Shown piece by piece: positions 56,640-64,000 of a stretch of DNA of 64,000 bases (within the stretch, counting starts at the first letter, position 1; each line of letters opens with the position of its first letter). This DNA comes from Conchocele bisecta (taxonomy: Eukaryota; Mollusca; Bivalvia; Lucinida; Thyasiridae), in NCBI GenBank assembly GCA_029237695.1, contig JAQRGA010000402.1, positions 1-64,000 of the forward strand, written 5' to 3'. The notes below the pieces were generated by a model. It was given only the letters and a program-made list of their open reading frames with translations, was not told the origin of the DNA and did no database searches. The translations under genes and the position numbers were made by a program.

Positions 56640-58140
56640 GTAATACACGCGTGGGTCTTTGCGATCATGAACAGTCATTATCATCGGATATATATGGCAA
56701 TGAATCCGATCAAAATTAAGCAGAACTGACATGTATCCGTGTCCGGTTTAGAGAGGTTTGTATGTGGCAAATATTATGAAAACTAGAGCAAGTGAGCAGG
56801 GGCCCACGGATACCGCGGCCGACGTCTAGACCGACAAACAAGAACATAACACAAATTTCGAAGAGCCTCGCGGATACAGTTGTGTTTAATATGCACATTA
56901 TAGTCCTTGACAATCTAACAAGACGGGTGAAAACCACATGCAAATATTCCATCTCTGTCACAAGCTATGGGTTTTAATGTCTGCACACTTCATGCAAATG
57001 AGCTGTGACATCATAGTAAGTTCATCTACATTATGCAAAGTACTGTCATGGGTTTGGGTAGCGTGGGCCGTGCCTGATTTAAGGGGCCTAGTAAGATGGG
57101 AACAACAATTAGGTGTATAACTAGATGTATATTTTATTTACATACAATTCATAATGGTTACAATTGCAAGTGAATAATAATCGAGGTCGTGTGGACCTAT
57201 CCCTCTCTGTATGATGGTATGATTCTGGGCTGAGGGGGTCTTTGATGGAACTTGAATTATTTACCGACAGGCAGAGACAACTAGAGACATGGTTCTCTAA
57301 ATTTGTAACCAAGGAAATATCTTGATTAACTGAGGTTGCAAGAGGAGTCTATAGACACTCCATCGCTGATCAGGATCTATACCGGTCTAAGGGAAATAAC
57401 TCCCTACATCAGACAGCTTTCCAGACTTAGATGTGGGAGCTATGATAAATAGGGGAACTCACTCCTCCTATCTTAATATTCTCACAGCAAGGGAGGTAAC
57501 CTTCCCCTCTCTAATAGATACCTGTTGATCTAGTAGCCAAATAAATGGCCAACATAGGATAGGGTAATCACGGTAGTTGGGATAACAAGGGGAAGGGTTA
57601 TTAATAAAAATCCTATCTTTCCCCAAAAAACCCACAAGGATTGACTATGTGCAAATTACACTCATCCTAACAATACCCGCCTATATTAGTTAAAGCTAGA
57701 TGTGACATAATGTAAGTCAGATAATATAATTAAGGAGAGTTAGAACAATAAACTTCTTAGTGCATAAATATGTGAAATCAGAGAATAGCCTCTGAATATA
57801 ACGGTCCTCTGCTCTGCCGGCGCCCAGAATAATCTCATTTGAATGTGCGTGGGTATTTATACCCTTAGGGTTGACACTAGCAATAGTGAAATCAACATTA
57901 CGCGCCCATAGCAACAATGGGATTCTGACAGTTTCTCAGGATACAGTGGGAAATAAGTGCCCTGAAGTTCAGTATTTTCAATGAAAGTTGTTTTATAAAC
58001 AACACAACTACGACTAATAGTCAACGTTGAACGTAATTGACATATCGGCATCGCTCATATTACACTAAATTGGGCTTATTTCAGGCGAACTGAGATGTGA
58101 TGGTTGCGCTGTGTCAGAAACGCTGACCTACTGAACTTTG
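56640..58140. other. No exon recognised
   Basis: Within the expected span of missing NUP155 exons, yet I find no phase-matched coding block. A GTGAGCAG-element head lies at 56787. The remainder is AT-rich. Confidence 0.45.
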
Positions 58141-58146
58141 ACATAT

Positions 58147-58299
58147 GACGTATTTTCCGGAAGTGACCTAGCGCATGCGCAATGGTCTCTAGCGGTTAGG
58201 GATATCCTCAGAAAACATGCTGAAATTCCATAATTAAATCAACATTTAAGTCAGTTTCCTGCATTGACACGCTATGCGGATCAAGCACAAAGTTTACAG
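58147..58299 (+). promoter_or_regulatory. Housekeeping-promoter-like cluster with a possible short first exon
   Basis: CCGGAAGTG (58157-58165, ETS/GABPA consensus) is followed 6 bp later by GCGCATGCGC (58171-58180, NRF1 consensus). This pair is typical of housekeeping promoters in animals. About 95 bp downstream an ATG at 58274 opens eight codons (MRIKHKVY) that end at a consensus donor CAG|GTAAAC at 58299. No further plus-strand exon is identified, and the cluster lies between two minus-strand NUP155 exons. It could be the displaced promoter of another gene, or of TRIT1, brought here by rearrangement or misassembly. Confidence 0.35.
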
Positions 58300-58397
58300 G
58301 TAAACTACTTATTATAACTGGACCGGTTTGGCGATCGCTACTATGTAATATTATCCAACAGACTTAGTTATATATCATTGATATTTACAATGGCTAC

Positions 58398-58455
58398 CGT
58401 GGGCCACTCACCGTCGACACTGAAGGAGAAGTTGAAGAACGACGGGATCAGGGAG
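58398..58455 (-). pseudogene. Duplicated 3' end of a NUP155 exon with its donor
   Basis: About 57 bp identical to the 3' end of the 58490-58595 exon plus its donor and the first nine intron bases, 78 bp downstream in the transcript direction. It offers an intact decoy donor. Confidence 0.85.
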
Positions 58456-58489
58456 GAAAGGGGGTGGGGGGCTAGCGTGGGCCACTCAC

Positions 58490-58595
58490 CGTCGACACTG
58501 AAGGAGAAGTTGAAGAACGACGGGATCAGGAAGGACAGGCTGCTGGTCGAGTGGTTGATCTTACTTCATTTCCTGCTGAACCAGCCGTCGTCAGT
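58490..58595 (-). CDS. NUP155: NUP155 exon, beta-propeller, with in-frame TGA
   Basis: Acceptor TGTCGCAG|ACTGAC, donor TCGACG|GTGAGT; 106 bp, phase 0 in and phase 1 out. Encodes TDDGWFSRK, a TGA (58566-58568), then SKINHSTSSLSFLIPSFFNF, matching the [23 protein letters not shown] segment of NUP155. The TGA falls at the position of a conserved Cys (TGC/TGT), so one substitution or a local base-call error explains it. If real, it truncates the protein early. The plus-strand open frame over this exon (58378-58632) is an antisense shadow. Confidence 0.85.
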
Positions 58596-58620
58596 CTGCG
58601 ACAGTCATACGAGAATATAT

Positions 58621-58853
58621 TTGTGGCTGTGACTGGAGAAATGGGGCTTATGGGTTTTGTTACCAGCGTAACTCCTGATCAAATATCGCATTAGGCTGAT
58701 AGCGATGTATACGGCTCGTTAGAAGCATGACGGCTGTTTCATTGATGGAATGGTGAACAGTGCAGAACCTGATCAGACTGCGGATGCACAGGCTGATTTG
58801 GATCTACACTGCTTGCAAACCCTATTAGCACATTTCTCTTGTCGTAGCCACAT
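58621..58853. mobile_element. GGAGAAATGGGG-family MITE, best full copy
   Basis: TGTGGCTGTGACTGGAGAAA to CATTTCTCTTGTCGTAGCCA; about 233 bp with inverted ends and inner CTGATCAGACTGCGGATGCA. It lies 25 bp upstream of the acceptor of the NUP155 exon at 58595. Confidence 0.8.
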
Positions 58854-58854
58854 T

Positions 58855-58960
58855 GGGGGGCTGTGATTGGTATAATCAAAACTGAATATTAACAGAAAAT
58901 ATAAATGTTCAGGCCTGAAATTAGAATAGCCTGATCTGGTGCCAGGTGGTCACCACACTG
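58855..58960 (+). repeat. Dispersed TTTAACGGCC-family repeat, 3' part
   Basis: AAACTGAATATTAACAGAAA, TTCAGGCCTGAAATTAGAAT and CTGATCTGGTGCCAGG. Confidence 0.6.
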
Positions 58961-59334
58961 CTGAACAGCCATTGTCAGCCTCGTATATAACAACAGCAGT
59001 GTTGAGCCTAGAACTCGCACCCAGGACAACAGTGGACGTTCTTACATTACATTTTAGGAGTTCTTATATTTTTTGGAACGTTGACATTTTAAGGTGAGAA
59101 AATGACTTTCCATTGTAAATATACTTTACCACATTAAATAGGAAAGTTTTAACTGTTGATAGAAACATATTTGCGCCGGTTATTAGACGAGAAATGAGTT
59201 TATGGGAGATCTCTATGTAGAGCGGAGTGGCATTTCATCAGGAAACCGGTTCACTTTTTTATAGGAAACATTTTACACCGGCGCGGAGTGCAGCACCAGT
59301 GACTGGAACAATGGAACCTCTCTAAACCGGACAA

Positions 59335-59803
59335 CCTGGGAGGTCCCCACGGCTGGGAGGTTCCCACGGCTGGGAGGTCCCCACGGCTGGGAGGTCCCCA
59401 GGGCTGGGAGGTCCCCACGGCTGGGAGGTCCCCACGGCTGGGAGGTCCCCACGGCTGGGAGGTCCTCAGGGCTGGGAGGTCCCCACGGCTGGGAGGTTCC
59501 CACGGCTGGGAGGTCCTCAGGGCTGGGAGGTCCCCACGGCTGGGAGGTCCCCACGGCTGGGAGGTCCTCAGGGCTGGGAGGTCCCCACGGCTGGGAGGTT
59601 CCCACGGCTGGGAGGTCCCCACGGCTGGGAGGTTCTCAGGGCTGGGAGGTTCCCACAGCTGGGAGGTCCCCACGGCTGGGAGGTTCCCACGGCTGGGAGG
59701 TCCCCACGGCTGTGAGGTTCCCACGGCTGGGAGGTCCCCACGGCTGGGAGGTTCCCACGGCTGGGAGGTCCCCACGGCTGGGAGGTCCTCAGGGCTGGGA
59801 TGA
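59335..59803. repeat. 17-bp GC-rich minisatellite, about 27 units
   Basis: The unit GGCTGGGAGGTCCCCAC varies at a few positions (GTTCCCAC, GTCCTCAGG). Because 17 is not a multiple of three, all frames cycle through the same 17-residue pattern; the 174- and 110-codon minus-strand frames here are products of the array. It lies in a NUP155 intron 64 bp from an exon. Confidence 0.95.
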
Positions 59804-59831
59804 TCGTAAATTTTCGCTTATGATCGTTTTA

Positions 59832-59863
59832 GTCGTACGAAATTTAGTGAAACGGGCCCCAGG
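59832..59863. repeat. Solo end of a GGGGCCCGTTTCAC MITE at a splice donor
   Basis: GTCGTACGAAATTTAGTGAA then ACGGGCCCC. On the minus strand the terminal repeat begins within a few bases after the donor GTACCT of the NUP155 exon at 59867. The other end has been lost to the 17-bp array. Confidence 0.75.
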
Positions 59864-59866
59864 TAC

Positions 59867-60009
59867 CTGGTAGGCGAGCTCGTAGAGGTATCCATCCTTG
59901 GCAGCCATAAAGATGCGGCCGGTGTCGGGGCCTGCGATGGCCAGCATGTACGCGTTGTCTGTCGGCAGGTAGAACAGAGGCTCAGGTAGCAGGTGCATCT
60001 CCTCGAAGT
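59867..60009 (-). CDS. NUP155: NUP155 exon, beta-propeller
   Basis: Acceptor CGTTGCAG|ACTTCG, donor TACCAG|GTACCT; 143 bp, phase 1 in and phase 0 out, no stop. Encodes EEMHLLPEPLFYLPTDNAYM followed by LAIAGPDTGRIFMAAKDGYL and YELAYQ. This is the strongest match in the window: vertebrate NUP155 has MQLLPDPLYSLPTDN...GRIFLAGKDGCLYEVAYQ. NUP155 is a scaffold of the nuclear pore inner ring; this exon belongs to the N-terminal seven-bladed propeller. Confidence 0.92.
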
Positions 60010-60380
60010 CTGCAACGGCACAAAGGCACAGCTCCAGATAAGGTGCGCTGCGTATTGTCGTATTTTACGCACATATTTTAGCAGAATACGCATTGATTAT
60101 CAACAGTGGGAGTATAAAATACTCACATCAATGTGAAAATACGCATTTATTTTCAAATCGAGTAGTGGAAATACTGTAATAAAGTTAAACATTTACTTAG
60201 TTCAGCTGCAAAAAGCAATTTTCACTTCAAAGAAGGGAATTAAGTATATTTTCAACTGTATTACAGTATAAATAAGTGAACAAGTAATAATACACTCAAA
60301 TAAGTGAATGTTTAAATTTGTTTTATGTTTTAATCATTTGTTACCTATTTAATAATGATGAAAATCAATAATTCATTTGT
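60010..60380. other. NUP155 intron, no further feature
   Basis: AT-rich; only short AGTGAA/TTACTT words repeat. Confidence 0.5.
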
Positions 60381-60384
60381 AACC

Positions 60385-61110
60385 AGATGGCAGCGGCCCG
60401 CCTGTCGAGCCCGCCGAGGCATTTGATGGTCTCAGAGTGCATTTATTTGAAGTTTGAATTAAGGGCTGTGGAAATATAAGGTATGTAAAAGCTTAGAATG
60501 AAAATATGGATGATAACAATAATTATTTGAAATAAATTGGAGTAAGTAACTTTAACACAAATTTCAATGTCATTTGACCTTGGGCATATGGACCACATGG
60601 GCAAGCTATGGAATGACAATATGGCTGATGAAAAGGAAGTATTGGAAGTTGGAAGTAAATTGGAGTAACAATTGTGGAGAGATAGGGTATGTAAAAAGTT
60701 TAACGCAGATTTTATAATAACGCAAACTTCTAAGTCATTTGGCCTTGACCTTGGGGCACAGGGGCCGCATGAGTGAGACACAGAATAAATATATGGATGA
60801 TGAACAATAAGAATACAAAGTTTAGGTATCTGAAAACTTCAACGCAAATTTTTACAAACATTTAACGCAAACTTCTAAGTCATTTGATCTTGACCTTGGG
60901 GCACAGGGGCCACATGAGTGGGACACAGCATGAATATATGGATGATGACTAATAAGCATATGAAGTTTCAAGTCAATGTGATTTAGGACTGCAGAGATAT
61001 AAGGTATTTAAAAATTTAACGCAGATTTCGGACGGACAGACGCACACACAGACACCCGGACGTCATTGTCATCCACTATGTCTCACTTTCCACAAGCGGG
61101 CCCGTCAAAA
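60385..61110. repeat. GACCTTGACC dispersed element, copy 2
   Basis: TCGAGCCCGCCGAGGCATTT at the left, tandem-like GACCTTG/GGATGATGA blocks inside, ending with GGACGGACAGACGCAC and CAAGCGGGCCCGTCAAAA. It is longer than copy 1 at 53040 and has the complete right end. Confidence 0.75.
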
Positions 61111-61199
61111 ATAAAATACACATTTAATTTGAAATCAGCAGGAACAATACTCTTTAGACACAAAGCTTATCTGGAGCTCCGACTACAATTGTTTCCAAG

Positions 61200-61370
61200 C
61201 TGTGCCTGATAAATAGAGAATAGTAGGTTAGTGTCGTGAATGGGAAAAGATATCTGGCAAGGCTTAGGAAACGGGATGGGCGAGGCTTTGCCGAGCACAT
61301 CTCGTTTCCTTGCCACGCCAGATATTTTTCCCAGTCAAGGCACTAACCTATTATTCTATTTATCCCGTAA
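61200..61370. repeat. Inverted repeat in a NUP155 intron
   Basis: AGAATAGTAGGTTAGTGTC and ATATCTGGC at the left pair with GCCAGATATTTTTCCC and CACTAACCTATTATTCT at the right; GGAAACG...CGTTTCC pair inside. A hairpin MITE of about 170 bp. Confidence 0.65.
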
Positions 61371-61592
61371 ACACTACAAATAGCTTTAAAATGCACAAAA
61401 TAACCCCAGCTGTATCCTCAAAATCAGAGAATCGACTAGTATGACAACCGCACATATGCATACGCAGTGATTAGGTCGTATTGACAGGATATCAAAAATG
61501 TTTCACGGCACATACGCCCTGTGTTGACGGGATAAAGTTGATAAGAAAGACGGCAGCCTGATATTCTCTGTGTCTCTGGCTTCAGTACATAC

Positions 61593-61685
61593 CGGCCTGG
61601 TTGTGGGTGAAACTGGCCCCCAGGAGGACAATGTCCACGGGCGTGGCCAGACACAGCAGGAACTGGATGTGGGGCTGGAATGTAC
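61593..61685 (-). CDS. NUP155: NUP155 exon, beta-propeller
   Basis: Acceptor ATTTCCAG|GTACAT, donor CAGGCCG|GTATGT; 93 bp, phase 1 to phase 1. Encodes [20 protein letters not shown] followed by LGASFTHNQA, matching [26 protein letters not shown] of vertebrate NUP155. No disruption. Confidence 0.88.
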
Positions 61686-61734
61686 CTGGAAATACACGGA
61701 CCATGATTCCTGGACTGGCATGATGTGGGGTCGT

Positions 61735-61805
61735 CATTGATGCTGATCAGGATCTACACTGGTTGCAAAACCTATAAGCCCCATTACTCCAGTGATAGCC
61801 ACACA
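61735..61805 (-). repeat. GGAGAAATGGGG-family MITE, right end
   Basis: CTGATCAGGATCTACACTGG, CAAAACCTATAAGCCCC and the terminal ATTACTCCAGTGATAGCCAC. Confidence 0.6.
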
Positions 61806-62059
61806 TACAGATGAGAATGTACCTGCTTGGCAGGAGCGCTGCATGTTCAGCAGTGGAACAACATCCTGATCTGGTGCCAGGCACCCAGGGTACACAAGAT
61901 CACTTGTGAATTCCAGTAACGACAACTGACTCATCAATAACAGTTAAGGTGTGGATCTCGACATGGATGAATCCATCGTTTCGTGTTGTGTGTGTATCCC
62001 ATTATCAAACTGTGTGGATCTCGACATGGATAAATCCATCGTTTCGTGTTGTGTGTTAT

Positions 62060-62270
62060 CAAACTCATGGGTGGCAGGTGGGAGCATGCGATGGGTAATT
62101 TAACGATCGGGATTGATCCTTACCGGAATCGCGAACGGAGTCCTGGTTTGATGCCCCCACCCAATGCACAGGTTGAATGTGGGATTGAACCTGTTGGCCC
62201 GGCTTTAAATGACCTTAGCTGTTGATAGGCCGTTAAACACCATTAAACAAACAAACCCATCATAAAACTC
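62060..62270 (-). repeat. Dispersed TTTAACGGCC-family repeat
   Basis: Reverse orientation: GGTTGAATGTGGGATTGAAC, GCTGTTGATAGGCCGTTAAA; short for the family. Confidence 0.65.
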
Positions 62271-62487
62271 CAATTTCAATTGACGGGCCCCTTATGTTGG
62301 AATCCTGTCCTTACAGAAACAGAGTTTAGCAGCATAAACCATTACCTGACAAAATAGAATAATACGCCATATACAGTTGATCAGGGTCAGCGGGGAAAAA
62401 GGGGGAAAATGGAGGTATTCTTGGCGACTATCGCATTTACATGCTAACCAGTTTTGCCCGACAAACTTTATATCAAATGTCTGGTAT

Positions 62488-62960
62488 AGCTCGACGTGAT
62501 TTTGTACATAAGAAGATGTGCGATTTTTCATGAAAAACATTTACATGATATTTGCTGTCAATGACGTCGAGAGTTGATGGAATTTTATTCCGCATTTGCT
62601 CTGAATATTTCGTCAACTGTCGGCGTCATTTACAAAATATTGTGATGTTTGTAAATATATTTCATCAGATACCGCATATCTGTTTAACCCTTATACCGCT
62701 ACACACAACAATTGTCGTCTGCTGTTGCTTTTATATCTTGCCTTATTTATCAATAAAAATATGGTTTGACAGCACTTCAGAATCATTTCCAATGGAAATG
62801 ATTCTGAAGTACTGCCAAAGGCATGTCATAAATTATTCTAACGGGCTGTCAAAGCATGTTTTTGATGATAAAAATGGAAAATAAAAAGAAAAGAACAGCA
62901 GACGACAAAAAATTATGATAGCGGTGTAAGGGTTAAGTACAAATGCACATGGCTTGTCTC
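62488..62960. repeat. GAGACACGCC palindromic MITE interrupted by another MITE
   Basis: Left AGAAGATGTGCGATTTTTCA, inner TGACGTCGAGAGTTGATGG against CGTCAACTGTCGGCGTCA. The final GTACAAATGCACATGGCTTG lies beyond the inserted 62684-62936 element. Confidence 0.7.
62684..62936. mobile_element. TTAA-bounded MITE with palindromic centre
   Basis: TTAACCCTTATACCGCTA at the left and TAGCGGTGTAAGGGTTAA at the right, one mismatch. The centre TTCAGAATCATTTCCA/TGGAAATGATTCTGAA is a perfect palindrome. Inserted into the GAGACACGCC MITE. Confidence 0.75.
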
Positions 62961-62987
62961 AATAGTGAACTGGAGTGGACAACTCAC

Positions 62988-63058
62988 CGGGCTTGAGTTT
63001 AACCAAGGCTGCAGCTAGAATGGTCTCGTAGATGCCATCGAAGTACGCCAAATCTCCA
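62988..63058 (-). CDS. NUP155: NUP155 exon, beta-propeller
   Basis: Acceptor ATTTCCAG|TGGAGA, donor AAGCCCG|GTGAGT; 71 bp. The first base completes a Gly codon from the previous exon, then [20 protein letters not shown] and LKPG, matching [27 protein letters not shown] in vertebrates. Phase 2 in, phase 1 out, no disruption. Confidence 0.9.
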
Positions 63059-63589
63059 CTGGAAATATCAACAGGGTTAATCAGAAATACACGTGTATCG
63101 GTGAATCCTGACTAAACTAGAAACTGACCTGACCACAAGTGTATCACCTCCGCGCTGTCACAAAATCAATGTAAACAAGGATGTTCGGGTAGCCATTATC
63201 TCTGCAACAGTGAGTGAGATTCATCTACTTCTTTATCATCTCAATATTTACATTTCATACCACGTCCTGCGAGAGTAACCCAAACATACAGACGAGAGTT
63301 GTCATTCTTGCTTGTGAAACACCTTTGGTCTACATATGCTTGAGGGAGGCTTCTCATGAAAATAATGCAAGGGATATTCAAGTTTTGCTCCAGACACAAT
63401 TAAAACAGGAAAAATATAAAGGGAGGCAACTCAAGTTAGTAAGGCAAGACACAGAGATTGATTCACTAACTGGTGAGCATTATAAGGTTCGACCATGTCC
63501 AGCCGTGGGTAAACGTTTGCCATGGCACGAGGGAACTGTTCGAACTCCAAGACCGTCGGAAATATCGTGCAAATATTTTTTCATATTAA

Positions 63590-63716
63590 AAGTCAAAGGT
63601 TGTGAAAAATGTTGTCACCTTTTGACGCCATTTACAGAAAACATTGTAAATTTTGTAAACATATTTCATGAAATTACGCTGTCCGAAGGTACAAAATCAC
63701 ATGGCGTGTCTCATAT
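63590..63716. repeat. GAGACACGCC palindromic MITE, right half
   Basis: GTCACCTTTTGACGCCATTT and AAATCACATGGCGTGTCTCA. Together with the GGTTCGACCATG repeat at 63483-63560 it makes up the 170-codon plus-strand open frame here. Confidence 0.65.
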
Positions 63717-63788
63717 GACCTTATGAATAAACATTGTTTTATCGCAATAAGCATCAATATTGCAGGACCCTGTTTGTGAGCCAGGGAT

Positions 63789-63930
63789 CAATAACCTCTG
63801 TGTTTGAGGTATACGCACCCATCCTCGTACTTCCAGACAAATATATCACTGTCTATGGACAATAACCTCTGTGTTTGAGGTATACGCACCCATCCTCGTA
63901 CTTCCAGACAAATATATCACTGTCTATGTA
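63789..63930 (-). repeat. Two extra 71-bp copies of a NUP155 exon end plus donor
   Basis: Units 63789-63859 and 63860-63930 repeat the exon end (GACAGTGATATATTTGTCTG ... GAGGATGG) together with the donor and ~30 intron bases (GTGCGTATACCTC...). They lie within the intron downstream of the exon at 63961, each with an intact GT donor. Confidence 0.85.
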
Positions 63931-63960
63931 CAATAACCTCTGTGTTTGAGGTTTACACAC

Positions 63961-64000
63961 CCATCCTCGTACTTCCAGACAAATATATCACTGTCTATGG
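63961..64000 (-). CDS. NUP155: NUP155 exon, cut by the window end
   Basis: Encodes IDSDIFVWKYEDG, matching TIDSDIFMWNYEDGG of vertebrate NUP155, the start of the propeller. Donor GATGG|GTGTGT at 63960. It is the first of three tandem copies in transcript order; its donor differs from the other two (GTGTGTAAACC against GTGCGTATACC). The upstream part of the exon is beyond the window. Confidence 0.85.

Noticed and set aside
58378..58632. 84-codon plus-strand frame with an internal duplication
   Set aside because: It is antisense to the NUP155 exon at 58490-58595 and its tandem copy; the minus strand gives the conserved protein.
59251..59775. 174-codon Pro/Trp-rich repeat protein
   Set aside because: All frames of the 17-bp minisatellite give the same cyclic peptide; no conserved flank.
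63214..63726. 170-codon plus-strand frame
   Set aside because: Composed of a GGTTCGACCATG repeat and a GAGACACGCC MITE in a NUP155 intron.

Overview
The window looks like invertebrate nuclear DNA, most likely from a bivalve mollusc; I cannot name the species. Evidence: spliceosomal introns with GT..AG borders, low gene density, very many dispersed short elements (tRNA-derived SINEs, MITEs, pearl-like elements with tandem-repeat cores carrying GACCTTGACC), and split exons of two conserved eukaryotic genes. No bacterial operon, CRISPR array, rRNA or virus was seen.

Layout. 1-11.3 kb is repeats only: the first copy of a 1.7-kb segment that recurs at 32-37 kb, then a block bounded by inverted repeats (3273-11285) with arrays of a palindromic TATGAAAATTTTCATA motif and a 151-bp satellite inside. 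11.4-14.1 kb holds a decayed PIF/Harbinger element with a HARBI1-like fragment, followed by an intact tRNA-derived SINE with a 12-bp target duplication. 15.3-20.8 kb (minus strand) is a large broken gene for an uncharacterised protein that combines an N-terminal Cys-rich region, a PIN/FEN-like acidic motif set and a C-terminal Cys cluster. It has one clean intron and an expanded 39-bp minisatellite in its coding part. 21-39 kb is repeats: SINEs, TTAA-flanked MITEs, several tandem arrays and a nested insertion with an 11-bp duplication.

39.7-44.4 kb is the most unusual unit. Two 476-bp direct repeats, nearly identical, enclose a broken Mutator-like transposase gene (plus strand) and a convergent open frame with every hallmark residue of a His-Cys box (I-PpoI type) endonuclease.

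45.1-52.6 kb carries five phase-consistent exons of TRIT1 (tRNA isopentenyltransferase, C-terminal part with its zinc finger) on the minus strand. 54.5-64.0 kb carries exons of NUP155, also minus strand: five consecutive N-terminal propeller exons and one isolated alpha-solenoid exon. The middle and end of NUP155 and the catalytic head of TRIT1 are missing, so this locus has either suffered deletions or been collapsed in assembly at tandem arrays. At three exons the 3' end of the exon plus its splice donor is duplicated downstream in the intron, a recurring pattern worth checking.

The two transposon-like genes are broken almost only by single-base shifts, several in homopolymers, so either decay is recent or base-level assembly errors remain. 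TRIT1 exons are clean; one NUP155 exon contains an in-frame TGA.
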